DNA of 64,000 nucleotides from Achromobacter sp. MYb9. Its GTDB lineage: Bacteria > Pseudomonadota > Gammaproteobacteria > Burkholderiales > Burkholderiaceae_B. Of the stretch, positions 11,571-21,129 are shown one piece after another (positions within the stretch are counted from its first letter, which is position 1; every line of letters starts with the position of its first letter). The translations under genes were made by a program, and so were the position numbers. The notes under the pieces are model-generated. The model did no database searches. It was not told the origin of the DNA and saw only the letters and a list, made by a program, of their open reading frames with translations. The DNA is taken from NCBI RefSeq assembly GCF_002975275.1, contig NZ_PCOQ01000020.1, positions 1 through 64,000 on the forward strand, written 5' to 3'.

Positions 11571-12690
11571 CGGCATCCTCCAGTACGCCGCCTGATTTGC
11601 TGATATGGCCGACGGCGGAGTCCTTCCCATGAAAGACCAGATGCTGCGGGATCGGCCGCGGCTGGTTCTCGCCGTACCGTTCGCGGGTGGCGGCGCGGAC
11701 GGTGGCCAGCGAGGGCGACAACGCAAAGGCCTGCATTGCCGCCAGTTCGGCCAGGCTTGCGCCGCCCGCCCGCCAGGATTGTTCAAGAACGCCGGCGCGC
11801 GTTTGTCCCGAGGCGTCGCGTCCGAACGCGATGTCGTAATTGCGGCGCGACGCGAACAGCTCGGGGTAGGCCGTGGACACCGCGGTGTCGTAGCGGCAGG
11901 CCAGGTCTACCGCCTGGCGCTCCCTGGGGGCAAGGTCCAGGGCGCGCAAGGCGTCGAAGCCGCCCCGCGCCAGCCGCAGCTCAGAGCCGCCGTAGACCGA
12001 TACGCCCCCGTTGTCAGGGGTCAGGGATTGCGTGCCGACGTACGAGATCTCCATCTTTCCGACGCGGGACCAGCCCACGCTGTAGGTGGCGACGTCTTCC
12101 AGATCTTCCTCCAGCACCAGTCCCAGCCTGCGCATGGCCATGACGGACTGGTTCGCCAGTGCCGCGTGCAACTCGGCCGCGTTGCGCACGACCACTTGGC
12201 CGCGCCCCGCCGTGCCATCGGGTGGCTTGATGCGTAGCGGCCCGCGTTTCAGCAGCCGCATGCCTGCGGTCTCCGCGTCTTGCGGCGTGAAGGCGGTGTA
12301 TCCCGTCAGCACCACGTCGCGCAGTGTTTCAGCCAGGCCGGCGACCCAGGCTTTAGGCGCCTTGGAATGCGGGTCCGGCAACCCGTGGGTGATGGATTTC
12401 CCCGCGACGAAGGAATGCGGGGCAACGCCGCCATACAGATCGGCGGCGCGAGTGATGCCCAACCGCGCGGCAAGGACCAGGCCGATGATCGTCCGGTCGG
12501 GCACGTAGTAGGGCGGCGGCGCATCTCGATAGAGGCTGGGCCGGTAGCCCGGCTCGAAGCGGCGCCCCAGCAATGCGGCCAGGCGCGAGGCCAGGGCTTC
12601 CTGTGACGCGATTTCATGTTCCGACGCGTTGGCGCGGCGGGGATAGGCGACCACCAGGTCGGACTCGGATGGGGACGGGTGTTTTGTCAT
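11557..12690 (-). CDS. DUF3182 family protein, ATP-grasp-like
   Basis: A 377-residue protein of the uncharacterised DUF3182 family. The segment GPLRIKPPDGTAGRGQVVV, followed by LVLEEDLEDVATYSVGW, looks like the ATP-binding lysine/glycine loop and central strand of ATP-grasp ligases; that is my inference, not an established activity. The N-terminus chosen is MTKHPSPSES; an ATG three codons upstream is equally possible and neither has a clear ribosome-binding site. The far longer upstream open frame overlaps the ybhN-like gene and is not coding. The 14-base overlap with the downstream hydrolase suggests coupling. It lies 35 bases after the ybhN-like gene in the same orientation. Confidence 0.8.
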   Translation of the reverse strand: MTKHPSPSESDLVVAYPRRANASEHEIASQEALASRLAALLGRRFEPGYRPSLYRDAPPPYYVPDRTIIGLVLAARLGITRAADLYGGVAPHSFVAGKSITHGLPDPHSKAPKAWVAGLAETLRDVVLTGYTAFTPQDAETAGMRLLKRGPLRIKPPDGTAGRGQVVVRNAAELHAALANQSVMAMRRLGLVLEEDLEDVATYSVGWSRVGKMEISYVGTQSLTPDNGGVSVYGGSELRLARGGFDALRALDLAPRERQAVDLACRYDTAVSTAYPELFASRRNYDIAFGRDASGQTRAGVLEQSWRAGGASLAELAAMQAFALSPSLATVRAATRERYGENQPRPIPQHLVFHGKDSAVGHISKSGGVLEDADGGA

Positions 12691-12725
12691 GGCCGCCATA
12701 GCAGCAAGCGGCGTGCCCGGCCCCG

Positions 12726-13727
12726 CTACAGGGAAGGTTTCCCGTGGCCTGGCACGCTTGCATTCGCATGGCGCTTGCGCCACGCAATGCGGGCCTCCAT
12801 CAAGGGGAATGCGGCCAATGCCAGGCACATGGGTGCCAGCGCATAGCAGGCCCGGTACGCCAGGGCGGCGCCCAGCACCTCGGAGTACGGCAATTTGGGC
12901 GACAGCACGGCAATGAAGATCGCTTCCGTGGTGCCCAGCCCGCCCGGCACGCGCGTCAGCACCGCTGCGAAGCTGGCGCTGAGCAAAATGCCCAACACGA
13001 CGGGATAGGGCGCCTTGCCTTGCAACAGCACATACGCCACGGCGCCCATGAACATCCATGACAGGCCGGCGAACAGACATTGCAACACCGCCATGCGTGC
13101 CCGCGGCAATGTGACGTGCTGCCCGATCCAGGTAACCGAACGCCGGCGCGCGCGGGCGCATGCCCACACATAGCCGGCGCCCGCGGCCAGCATGGCGGCG
13201 CCCATCAGCCGAAGCACGCCGCTACCCACATCCCAGCCCTCGGGCACGGGCATGGCGCCACTGACGAACACCGTGCCGGCCACCCAGGCATAGCCGATCC
13301 AGTTGGACGCCGCGGCGAACAGGGCGACGCGGGTGGCGACCGCCTTGCGGCATCCCAATCGGGCATACAGGCGCAGGCGCGCGCCCAGGCCCCCCACCAG
13401 CACCCCCAGGCTAAGGTTCAGCGCATAGCTCACGATCGCCACGCCCAGGACGGTCGGCATCGGCAGCTTGTGGCCGGTGTAGCGGCGGCCCAGCAAGTCC
13501 AGCACGCCATAACTCAGGTAGCCAAGCACCGTCAGGCCGCCGGCCAGCAACAGGGCGTCGCGGGGAATGCGGCGCATGGCTTGCCACACTTGCGGCCAGT
13601 CGACCGAGCGCCCGAAATAGAAGAGCAGCCCGGCCACCAGGGCAAGGATCAGCCAGGGCAGCACCTTCTTGATGCGCGGCCAGCGGTGGCGCAAGGAACG
13701 CATGAAGTTCGTTCGGAACACTCTCAT
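12726..13727 (-). CDS. ybhN: YbhN-like lysylphosphatidylglycerol synthase transmembrane domain protein
   Basis: A 333-residue inner-membrane protein of the UPF0104/LPG-synthase TM family. Several hydrophobic helices are visible (for example PWLILALVAGLLFYFGRSVD near the N-terminus and GVAIVSYALNLSLGVLVGGLGARLRLYARLG). The loop RVPGGLGTTEAIF near residue 265 is a family hallmark. It has no C-terminal aminoacyl-transferase domain, so it is not itself an LPG synthase. It overlaps the cardiolipin synthase stop by 4 bases, reproducing the ybhP-ybhO-ybhN order of enterobacteria. A role in lipid movement or membrane homeostasis is inferred. Confidence 0.88.
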   Translation of the reverse strand: MRVFRTNFMRSLRHRWPRIKKVLPWLILALVAGLLFYFGRSVDWPQVWQAMRRIPRDALLLAGGLTVLGYLSYGVLDLLGRRYTGHKLPMPTVLGVAIVSYALNLSLGVLVGGLGARLRLYARLGCRKAVATRVALFAAASNWIGYAWVAGTVFVSGAMPVPEGWDVGSGVLRLMGAAMLAAGAGYVWACARARRRSVTWIGQHVTLPRARMAVLQCLFAGLSWMFMGAVAYVLLQGKAPYPVVLGILLSASFAAVLTRVPGGLGTTEAIFIAVLSPKLPYSEVLGAALAYRACYALAPMCLALAAFPLMEARIAWRKRHANASVPGHGKPSL

Positions 13728-14926
13728 GCCGCCTCGCCTTCGCCGGGAGCGGCGGGTTTGATGGTCTGAAGCTTGGGCTTGTGGGCAGGCAGCGCGCCGG
13801 CCCAGGCCGGAAAGCGCCGCAGGAAGTGAAACACCACCACGCCCACCCAGAAACGCCGCAGCACCCGCGTGGGCTTGGGGCTCATCGGCACCCGCTTGCA
13901 GTCCTGTTCGATCAGGTGGTCCAGGCTGTCGCGCAGCGCCCGGTTAAGCGACGTGTCGCGGGCCACGACGTTTGCCTCCAGGTTCAGCGCCAGGCTCAAG
14001 GGGTCAAGGTTGCTGGACCCGACGGTGCACCAGTCGTCGTCCACGCAAGCCACCTTGCCATGCAGCGGCCGTTTGCAATATTCGAAGATCTCGACGCCCG
14101 CGCTCATCAGGTAGTCATAGAGCATCGAGGCGGCCAGCCGCGCCACCAGCACGTCGGGTTCGCCTTGAAGCAGCAGGCGCACCCGCACGCCTCGGCGCGC
14201 GGCGCTGATCAGGTCGCGCAGCAGGCGATAGCCGGGGAAGAAATAGGCGTTGGCGATCAGCACGTCGTGTTTGGCCGAACGCAGGCCGGCGCGGTAATAG
14301 CGTTCGATGTCGGTGGTATGGGCCTGGTTGTCGCGCACGACCAGCCGCCCCCCGCCGTCGCCGTCGGGCACCGATGCCGCCGCCCGCCGCCGCCAACGGC
14401 GCGGCGCATTCCGTTTCAGCGCCGCCCGGGCGTAGTCGGCGATATCCGCAGCCAGCGGCCCATCCACCTGCACCGCGTAGTCCTGCTTGGCCTGCGGACC
14501 GAAGTCGGGCAGGTGGTCGGCCGAGAAATTAATGCCGCCCACCAAGGCGCATCGGCCGTCCACGGCCACGGTCTTGCGGTGCATGCGGCGGAACACGTTG
14601 GTGCGAATGCCCAGCAGCCGGGGCCGCGGGTCGAAAATGTGGAAGCGCACGCCGCTTTCCGTCATGGCGCCGATGAACTCGTCCGTCAGTTCGTCGGACC
14701 CGTACCCATCCACCAGCACGTCCACGCTGACGCCGCGCCGGGCGGCGGCGATCAGCGTCTGCTGCAGCGCCTGGCCCACCTTGTCGTCGAACAGAATGAA
14801 CGTTTCGACCAGCACTTCGCGGGTGGCCGAATCGATGGCGCGGCGGACGGCGGGGAAGTAGGCCTCGCCGTTCTCCAGCAGCGTATAGCGATTGCCTTCC
14901 CGCCACCCCAGATCAACGGTCGTCAT
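13724..14926 (-). CDS. clsB: Cardiolipin synthase B (phospholipase D family)
   Basis: A 400-residue PLD-superfamily enzyme that forms cardiolipin from phosphatidylglycerol (and, in E. coli ClsB, other headgroup exchange products). Two HKD motifs are intact: [16 protein letters not shown] in the N-terminal half and [20 protein letters not shown] in the C-terminal half. A hydrophobic stretch close to the C-terminus ([15 protein letters not shown]) may associate with the membrane. The start MTTVDLGW overlaps the upstream ybhP-like stop in an ATGA arrangement and has GGAG upstream. ClsB normally works with the YbhP-like neighbour. Confidence 0.93.
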   Translation of the reverse strand: MTTVDLGWREGNRYTLLENGEAYFPAVRRAIDSATREVLVETFILFDDKVGQALQQTLIAAARRGVSVDVLVDGYGSDELTDEFIGAMTESGVRFHIFDPRPRLLGIRTNVFRRMHRKTVAVDGRCALVGGINFSADHLPDFGPQAKQDYAVQVDGPLAADIADYARAALKRNAPRRWRRRAAASVPDGDGGGRLVVRDNQAHTTDIERYYRAGLRSAKHDVLIANAYFFPGYRLLRDLISAARRGVRVRLLLQGEPDVLVARLAASMLYDYLMSAGVEIFEYCKRPLHGKVACVDDDWCTVGSSNLDPLSLALNLEANVVARDTSLNRALRDSLDHLIEQDCKRVPMSPKPTRVLRRFWVGVVVFHFLRRFPAWAGALPAHKPKLQTIKPAAPGEGEAA

Positions 14927-15690
14927 AGCGCGATCTCCGCCGAAATGGGTACGTGGTCGGACAGCCGCGACCAGACTCGGGACGCCAGCGGCACCGGCCG
15001 CCAGTCGCGCACATTGCGCACGTAGATCCTGTCCAGCCGCAGCCACGGCCATCGCGCGGGGAAGGTGCGAGCGGGCCGGCCCACGCGCGTGGTGAAGACT
15101 TCCTGCGTGCCGCAACTGGCCATCAGGCGGTCGGCGGTAAGCCGCCAATCATTGAAGTCGCCGGCAATCAGCAACGGTTCGTCGGCCGGCACGTCGCGTC
15201 CAACCAGTTCGCACAGCCGGTTCAATTGCTGCCCGCGGTGCCGTTCCCGCAGACCCAGGTGCACGCAAATCGCATGCACCGGCGCGCTTCCCGGGACGCG
15301 CAGCACGCAGTGGAGCAGGCCGCGGCCTTCGTGTCCGTCCACGCTGACGTCATGGTTCTCGTATCGGTCAATCGGGTAGCGCGACAGGATCGCGTTGCCG
15401 TGATGCCCTGCGGGATAGACGGCGTTGCGCCCGTAGGCAAAATCGGACCACAGCGTGTCGGCCAGAAATTCGTATTGCGACAGTGCCGGCCACGCGGCCG
15501 GGTGCCGTTCGGCGTGTGCCTGATGTTCGCCCAGCACCTCTTGCAGGAACACCACGTCGGGCGCGGCGCCGCGCAACGCAGCGCGCAGGTCGTGCAGCAT
15601 GAAGCGCCGGTTGAAACTCGTGAATCCCTTGTGGGTGTTGACGGTAAGTACCGTTAACACCCGAGGGGAATCGTCGGTCGGGGCAGGCAT
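14923..15690 (-). CDS. ybhP: Endonuclease/exonuclease/phosphatase family protein (YbhP-like)
   Basis: A 255-residue EEP-fold protein. Visible motifs are [17 protein letters not shown] with the metal-binding glutamate, [16 protein letters not shown] and [10 protein letters not shown] with the catalytic Asp-His pair. The ATG at 15690 is preceded by CGGAGAG. First gene of the minus-strand ybhP-clsB-ybhN-DUF3182-hydrolase operon. In E. coli the homologue accompanies ClsB, so the likely substrate is a phosphodiester in lipid metabolism rather than DNA, but this is not proven. Confidence 0.88.
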   Translation of the reverse strand: MPAPTDDSPRVLTVLTVNTHKGFTSFNRRFMLHDLRAALRGAAPDVVFLQEVLGEHQAHAERHPAAWPALSQYEFLADTLWSDFAYGRNAVYPAGHHGNAILSRYPIDRYENHDVSVDGHEGRGLLHCVLRVPGSAPVHAICVHLGLRERHRGQQLNRLCELVGRDVPADEPLLIAGDFNDWRLTADRLMASCGTQEVFTTRVGRPARTFPARWPWLRLDRIYVRNVRDWRPVPLASRVWSRLSDHVPISAEIAL

Positions 15691-15940
15691 GGACTCTCCG
15701 TAGGCGGAAAACCCACATCAGGCGCAATTAGCGTGCCCGGGGTGCCCCGACGCCGCTCGCGAGGGGTGATCGCCCCGATGCCGACGCCGCTGGCGGGGCG
15801 CAATGGTGCGGAAAAGCCGGTACGCCCGGCAGAATTTTCCGGTGTCTTACGAATTGCAACAAAGCGGCCACTGCCGTGTTTTTTGTTTGAAGGCCGCGCG
15901 CCACACTGATGTGCCGTTCGCCGCCGCGAACGTGGCAATC

Positions 15941-15959
15941 GGTAATAAAAAGCATTATC
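15941..15959. promoter_or_regulatory. Fur box upstream of the ECF sigma gene
   Basis: The 19-mer GGTAATAAAAAGCATTATC matches the classical Fur consensus GATAATGATAATCATTATC at 15 of 19 positions and ends 26 bases before the sigma-factor ATG. It implies repression by Fe-bound Fur and derepression of the sigma/anti-sigma/receptor unit in iron starvation. It lies in the gap of about 295 bases divergent from ybhP; nothing else is recognisable there. Confidence 0.8.
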
Positions 15960-15985
15960 ATGCCGCTTCGCCTAGAACTCACCCC

Positions 15986-16489
15986 ATGTCATCCTCACGG
16001 TCCCGTCCACACGGCTTTCTTGCCTATTACGAAGAACTGCTCGCCGTCTGGACCCGTAAGCTGGGATGCCGCGACGCCGCCCAGGACTTGACCCATGACG
16101 CCTTCGTGAAATGCCTGGAGGCCGGTTCCGCCCATGTCGAACAGCCGCGCGCCTATCTGCACCAGGCGGCGCGCAATACGGCTATCGACAGCTTTCGCCG
16201 GGAAGGCGGGCAGGAGTGGGTGCCGCTTGATACCATAGCGGCCCATCCCAGCGCGCTGGGCGACCCTGTGGCGCAGGCGCGCACGCAGCAATTGGGGCAG
16301 GCGCTGGAAACGGCGCTGGCCGAATTGCCGCTCAAGTGCCGCCAGGTCTTCATCTGGCAGCGTCTGGAAGGCCTGACCCAGGCCGAGATCGCCGAGCGCA
16401 TGGGCCTGAGCAAAAACATGGTCGAAAAGTACATGATCCGCACCGCCTTGCATCTGCGCGAACGGCTGGGGGCTTATGCGCCCAGCTAG
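15986..16489 (+). CDS. FecI-type ECF sigma factor
   Basis: A 167-residue extracytoplasmic-function sigma factor of the iron-starvation group. Region 2 is seen in DAAQDLTHDAFVKCLE and AYLHQAARNTAIDSFRR, and region 4 helix-turn-helix in LEGLTQAEIAERMGLSKNMVEKYM. The start MSSSRSRPHG at 15986 is chosen because the open frame upstream crosses the Fur box. It overlaps the following fecR gene by 14 bases. By family rules it would direct RNA polymerase to the receptor gene at 17578 once the receptor and FecR signal ligand binding. Confidence 0.92.
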   Translation: MSSSRSRPHGFLAYYEELLAVWTRKLGCRDAAQDLTHDAFVKCLEAGSAHVEQPRAYLHQAARNTAIDSFRREGGQEWVPLDTIAAHPSALGDPVAQARTQQLGQALETALAELPLKCRQVFIWQRLEGLTQAEIAERMGLSKNMVEKYMIRTALHLRERLGAYAPS

Positions 16490-17444
16490 CGATGCCGCGC
16501 GCGCCGAAGCCGCCAAATGGTTTGCCCGGACACGATCCGGGGAACTGGACGCCGCGGGCCAGGCCGAGTGGCAGGCGTGGCTGGCGGCCGATCCCCGCCA
16601 TGCCTATGAATACCGCGTGCTGGAATCCATCTGGCAAGCCGCCGCCGAGGTGCCGACGGACCGTCTGCGGGCGCTGGCCGAGCCGCGCCGGCGCGCGCGG
16701 TCATCGGGCCGGCGCCAGGTGCTGGCGCTTGGCATGACGGCGCTGGCGGTGGGGGCCGGCGTGCTGTTCTGGCAGCGGCAGCAGCCGCTGGCCGTGCAGA
16801 CGGCCGAATACCGCACGGCGCCGGGAGAACGGCGAGTGGTGGCGTTGCCGGACGGATCCAGTGCCGAATTGAATAGCCGTACCCATGTGAAGCTGCGGTT
16901 CAGCGCCGACGCAAGGCAGGTCGAACTGCTGGAAGGCGAGGCGCTCTTCTCGGTCGGCAAGGACGCCCGGCGTCCGTTCGTGGTGGATGCCGGCCTGGCC
17001 ACCGCCACGGTGACGGGCACTCGTTTCGATGTCCGCCGGGATGCGCAGGAAGTGCGCGTCCTGGTCGAATCCGGTTCGGTCCGGGTGGCCGGGCGGCAAG
17101 ATGACGCTGCCAGTGCGGTCTCGGTCACTCCGGGGCTGGGTGCCCGCGTTACCGCGTCGGGCAAGGTCGAGCCGCCGCAGACGACGCCCGTGGCGTCGGC
17201 GCTGGCCTGGCGCGCGGGGCAGATCGTCTTCAGCGACACCGATCTGGCCAGCGCGGTGCGCGAGGTGTCGCGCTACCGCGCGCAGGCGGTGGTGCTGGGC
17301 GGCGACAAAGGCGTGGCCGACCTGCGCCTGACCAGCGTGTTCCGCATCGACGACACCGACGCCTTCCTGACCGCGTTGCCGCACATCCTGCCGGTGACGG
17401 TGCGCAAGTTGCCCGACGGACGCGCTGAAGTCGTGGCCCGTTAA
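16476..17444 (+). CDS. FecR-type anti-sigma factor / sigma regulator
   Basis: A 322-residue inner-membrane regulator. The N-terminal cytoplasmic DUF4880 segment (AAKWFARTRSGELDAAGQAEW) contacts the sigma factor. A single membrane helix lies near residues 84-100 (VLALGMTALAVGAGVLFW). A periplasmic FecR domain follows (RTAPGERRVVALPDGSSAEL, LEGEALFSV, VTGTRFDVRR), then a C-terminal STN-like region. It is translationally coupled to the sigma gene and precedes the receptor gene by 133 bases. Confidence 0.92.
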   Translation: MRPASDAARAEAAKWFARTRSGELDAAGQAEWQAWLAADPRHAYEYRVLESIWQAAAEVPTDRLRALAEPRRRARSSGRRQVLALGMTALAVGAGVLFWQRQQPLAVQTAEYRTAPGERRVVALPDGSSAELNSRTHVKLRFSADARQVELLEGEALFSVGKDARRPFVVDAGLATATVTGTRFDVRRDAQEVRVLVESGSVRVAGRQDDAASAVSVTPGLGARVTASGKVEPPQTTPVASALAWRAGQIVFSDTDLASAVREVSRYRAQAVVLGGDKGVADLRLTSVFRIDDTDAFLTALPHILPVTVRKLPDGRAEVVAR

Positions 17445-17577
17445 GGCGGCGATCCACACGCCTTGAAAAATATTTCGGTCGGGCATTCAGGTTTTTTTCC
17501 GCTTTCGCGTCTTCTCTCTTAACGCGGGGCACATCCGGCCAGGGGGCCGGAGACCGCCCGACTCAGGAGAGGATGAA

Positions 17578-20019
17578 GTGGATCGCAATAAGAACAAGCG
17601 CGCGCAGCCGATGGGCGGCCGGATCCGGGCCGTTAGCGCGGCGGTGCTGATCGCCTTGGGGGCGCCTGCCGCGTGGGCCGCGTCGCCGCCGGTTGCGGTG
17701 GACGTGCCGGCCCAGCCGCTGGACGGCGCGCTTAAAACGCTGGCGCAGCAGCATGGCCTGCAGATCTTCTACACCCCGCAAGCGGTGGCAGGCATCCAGG
17801 CGCCGGCCGTGTCCGGCACGATGACGCCCGACCAGGCGCTTGATGCCTTGCTGCGCGGCACGCCGCTGCGTGCCCGCCACGAAGGCAGCGCCATCATTCT
17901 TGAACCCGCCGGCGCTGCCGGCGCGGCCGCCCCGACGGTGCTCGCGCCGATCGAAGTCAGCGCCTCGCGCATGGCCAGCAACCTGGTCAGCCCGGTGCAG
18001 CAGACCATCGTGCTGGAACGCGACAGCCTGCAGGAACTGCGCACGGGGTCCGACAGCCTGGCAACGGTGCTGTCGAAGGTCGTGCCGGGCATGGCCGATT
18101 CCAGCCGCACGATGACCGACTATGGCCAGACACTGCGCGGTCGCGGCATCCTGGTGCTGGTGGACGGCATTCCGCTGAACACCAACCGCGATTCGTCGCG
18201 CAATTTGGCCAACATCGACCCGGCCATCATCGAGCGGGTCGAAGTGTTGCGCGGCAGCAGCTCGATCTACGGCGCGGGCGCCACGGGCGGGATCGTCTCG
18301 GTCACCACGCGGCCGGCAGGCGGCGAACCGGTGTCCGAAACCACGCTGACCGCCGTGTCGCCCCTGAGCCGCTTGCGCGCCGATGGCCTTGGCGGCCAAT
18401 TGCAGCAGCATTTCGCGGGCAGCCAGGGCAAACTGGACTACGCGCTGGATCTGGGCGCGCGCCACAACGGCGCCTCCTACGACGCGCAGGGCCGCCGCAT
18501 CGCCTCCGAGCCCAGCCAGGGCGACCTGTTCGACTCCAACATCTACAGTCTGGGCGGCAAGCTCGGCTTGCGCATCGACGACGATCAGCGCGTGCAACTG
18601 TCGGCCAGCTATTACAACGCCGACCAGGACAGCGATTACGGGTCGGACCCGTCGGTGGCCCGCCTGCCGCCGGGCACGGCGCGCGCCTTGCCGCTGGACG
18701 GCCTGGTGCTGGCCGACCAGAACCAGATCCGCAATACCCTCGTGAACCTGGAATACCAGCATCAGAACCTGTGGGGCAGCAAGCTGTCGGCCCAGGTCTA
18801 TTACCGCGACTACTACACGCGCTTCACGCCGTTCGACGCCCGCGCCGTGGTGACGCGGGGCGGCAACGTGGACCAGGCCATGCAGAATTCCAAGGTGATG
18901 GGCAGCCGCCTGACGATCGACACGCCACTGGGCGATTCCGACAAGACCCGCCTGTTGTGGGGTGCGGACTTCAACCAGGAACGTAGCGACATGCCGATCG
19001 ACATTTTCGATCCGACCGCCTTCGACGGCAGTGGCGGCCGCGTATTCCGCAAGACGGGCACGCTGACCTACATGCCGGAACTGACCACCCGCAGCACGGG
19101 TATCTTTGGCCAGCTGGAACATCGCATCAACGACCAATGGTCAGGGCAGGGCGGCGTGCGCTACGAATATTCGTCCGCGCGTTTCAATGATTTCGTGCCG
19201 CTGTCGCAGTCGCGGGTGCCGTCGCCGGCGACCGTGCAGGGCGGCACCGTGAACTACGACGCCTTGCTGTTCAACCTGGGCCTGAGCTACGAGCCGGTGC
19301 GCGGGCAAGAGTTCTACACGTCGTTCAGCCAGGGCTTCCAGTTGCCCGACATCGGCGTGCAGATGCGCAACGCGCGTCCGGGCTTCGACATCGGCTCGTC
19401 GGACCTGGAACCCGTCAAGACTAACAATTACGAGCTGGGCTGGCGCGGCGGCCTGGGCAACACGACGGCGTCGCTGGCCGTGTTCTACACGACCTCGAAG
19501 CTGGGCGATGTGCAGAGTTTCAACAATGGCCTGATCCTGACCCGCACCAAGGAACGCGTGTACGGCGTGGAAGCGGCCGCCGACTATCTGACGGACGACG
19601 AACGCTGGGGCGCGGGCGGCACGTTCACATGGATGAAGGGGCAGGAGCAGCCGGAGGGTGGTGAATGGCGCAACATGACGGGGTATCGCATCCCGCCGGT
19701 CAAGGTGACGGGCTACGTGCAATACCGGCCGAACGAGCGCTGGAGCAACCGCCTGCAGGCCAACTACTACGCCAGCAAGGACTACCGCCTGGATGGCGTC
19801 GCCAGCTTCGGCCGGCGCGAGGTCAATAGCTATTTCACGGTGGACGTCATGAGCCGCTACCAGTTCACCAAGAAGGACACGGTGACGGTCGGCATCGAAA
19901 ACCTGTTCAACCGTGAGTACTACCCGCTGTACAGCCAACTGATGCGCAGCGGCACCAACACCAGCCGTCTTCCGGCGGCCGGCACGGTGCTGACGTTGAC
20001 GTACCAGCACCGCTGGTAA
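17578..20019 (+). CDS. TonB-dependent ferric siderophore receptor with signalling (STN) domain
   Basis: An 813-residue outer-membrane transducer-receptor. After the signal peptide ending near AAWAAS comes an STN signalling domain (VDVPAQPLDGALKTLAQQ to about residue 115). The plug follows (LRGRGILVLVDGIPLNTNRD and RVEVLRGSSSIYGAGATGGI), then a 22-strand barrel ending in the aromatic C-terminus YQHRW. The STN domain marks it as a FecA/FpvA-type receptor that signals to the FecR and sigma pair just upstream. The GTG start at 17578 follows AGGAGAGGA; the nearby ATG is out of frame. The 133-base gap before it probably holds the ECF promoter (an AT-rich stretch at 17466-17474), but I cannot define it. 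The siderophore is unknown. Confidence 0.93.
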   Translation: MDRNKNKRAQPMGGRIRAVSAAVLIALGAPAAWAASPPVAVDVPAQPLDGALKTLAQQHGLQIFYTPQAVAGIQAPAVSGTMTPDQALDALLRGTPLRARHEGSAIILEPAGAAGAAAPTVLAPIEVSASRMASNLVSPVQQTIVLERDSLQELRTGSDSLATVLSKVVPGMADSSRTMTDYGQTLRGRGILVLVDGIPLNTNRDSSRNLANIDPAIIERVEVLRGSSSIYGAGATGGIVSVTTRPAGGEPVSETTLTAVSPLSRLRADGLGGQLQQHFAGSQGKLDYALDLGARHNGASYDAQGRRIASEPSQGDLFDSNIYSLGGKLGLRIDDDQRVQLSASYYNADQDSDYGSDPSVARLPPGTARALPLDGLVLADQNQIRNTLVNLEYQHQNLWGSKLSAQVYYRDYYTRFTPFDARAVVTRGGNVDQAMQNSKVMGSRLTIDTPLGDSDKTRLLWGADFNQERSDMPIDIFDPTAFDGSGGRVFRKTGTLTYMPELTTRSTGIFGQLEHRINDQWSGQGGVRYEYSSARFNDFVPLSQSRVPSPATVQGGTVNYDALLFNLGLSYEPVRGQEFYTSFSQGFQLPDIGVQMRNARPGFDIGSSDLEPVKTNNYELGWRGGLGNTTASLAVFYTTSKLGDVQSFNNGLILTRTKERVYGVEAAADYLTDDERWGAGGTFTWMKGQEQPEGGEWRNMTGYRIPPVKVTGYVQYRPNERWSNRLQANYYASKDYRLDGVASFGRREVNSYFTVDVMSRYQFTKKDTVTVGIENLFNREYYPLYSQLMRSGTNTSRLPAAGTVLTLTYQHRW

Positions 20020-20163
20020 GCGCTAAGGCGCGCGCGCGGCACGGCGCACACCCGAACGCTAAGGAAGCAGGTATAAAAAACGGATTCTGAATCTGCAAAA
20101 GCCGTGTTGTATTGCGGTTTGCGCGGGGTCACAATCGAATTCCATTCCAGGAGAACCTGCATC

Positions 20164-20898
20164 ATGACGATTGCACCTCAGCCTTTGGACGCGCGCGTCG
20201 TTCAGGCCTTGTCCGGCATCACCACCGCCACCTTGACCACCGTGCTGCTCAAGAAAGGGCTGCGCAACGTGTGGCTGCGCGGGGCGCGGCCGCTGGCGCC
20301 GGGTGCCAGGCGGATCGTGGGGCGCGCGTTCACGCTGCGCTTCGTGCCGGCCCGCGAGGATCTGGCCACGCCGGCCTCGTGGGCGTCGCCCATTTCAACG
20401 CGGGCCGCGATTGAAGACATGCCCGAAGGCTGCATCGCCGTGGTCGACGCGATGGGCGTGACGGATGCCGGCATCTTCGGCGACATTCTCTGCGCGCGGA
20501 TGCACAAGCGCGGCGTGGCCGCGCTGGTGACGGACGGCGTAGTCCGTGACCTGGAAGGCGTCGAGGGCACCGGCCTGCCGGTGTGGTGCAGCGGGGCGGC
20601 GGCGCCGCCGTCGGTTGCCGGGCTGACCTTCGTGGGCTGGCAGGAACCTGTCGGTTGCGGCGGCGTCGCGGTATTTCCGAATGATGTGATCGTGCTGGAC
20701 CGCGACGGCGCGGTGCTGATCCCGGCCGCCATATTGGACGAAGTCGTGGACATCGCCATCGAGCAGGAACGGCTGGAAGGCTGGATCATGCAGCAGGTCG
20801 AGGCAGGGGAAAAGTTGCCCGGGCTGTATCCGCCGAATCAGGAAAACCAGGCCCGGTATCAGGCCTGGCGTGCCAAGCAGGGCGCAATGCCCAATTAG
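20164..20898 (+). CDS. RraA family protein (aldolase-like / RNase regulator fold)
   Basis: A 244-residue RraA-fold protein. The family signature is seen in GIFGDILCARMHKRGVAALVTDGVVRDLEGV, including the Arg-Asp pair that binds substrate and metal in HMG/CHA-type aldolases. Many such proteins labelled RNase E regulator are really class II pyruvate aldolases or unknown; length and motif favour that reading here. The start ATG at 20164 follows CAGGAGAAC; an open extension upstream is not used. It lies alone between the siderophore receptor and two convergent small genes, and its stop overlaps the convergent lipoprotein gene by 4 bases. Confidence 0.85.
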   Translation: MTIAPQPLDARVVQALSGITTATLTTVLLKKGLRNVWLRGARPLAPGARRIVGRAFTLRFVPAREDLATPASWASPISTRAAIEDMPEGCIAVVDAMGVTDAGIFGDILCARMHKRGVAALVTDGVVRDLEGVEGTGLPVWCSGAAAPPSVAGLTFVGWQEPVGCGGVAVFPNDVIVLDRDGAVLIPAAILDEVVDIAIEQERLEGWIMQQVEAGEKLPGLYPPNQENQARYQAWRAKQGAMPN

Positions 20899-21119
20899 TA
20901 GGAGTTGCCGCCGCGGATATTGCCCGCGACGCCGCCCGCCACGCCGCCGATGGCGGCTCCCGTCCAGGCGCTGCCGCCAGCGATGGCGGCAATGCCCGCG
21001 CCCGCCGCGGCGCCAATGGCCGCGCCCGACACGGTGCCTTGCTGCTTCGGCGACATGTTCGTGCAGGCAGCAAGCGTCCCGATCGCGACGCTGATGACAA
21101 TCGATCGAATAAGCTTCAT
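20895..21119 (-). CDS. Small glycine-zipper lipoprotein
   Basis: A 74-residue precursor. A lipoprotein signal ends in LAACTN with the lipidated cysteine near residue 19. The mature part is a glycine-zipper hairpin (GAAIGAAAGAGIAAIAGG and GAAIGGVAGGVAGN) that should insert in or against a membrane. Such YMGG/SlyB-like proteins are abundant envelope components of unclear function. AAGGAG precedes the ATG and lies at the end of the upstream gene, 10 bases away, so the two are probably one transcript. Confidence 0.85.
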   Translation of the reverse strand: MKLIRSIVISVAIGTLAACTNMSPKQQGTVSGAAIGAAAGAGIAAIAGGSAWTGAAIGGVAGGVAGNIRGGNSY

Positions 21120-21129
21120 GACGGCTCCT

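Noticed and set aside
20164-20898. RraA gene as the RNase E inhibitor
   Set aside because: It is much longer than E. coli RraA (about 160 residues) and keeps the aldolase-type Arg-Asp motif, so the RNase-regulator name is unsafe.
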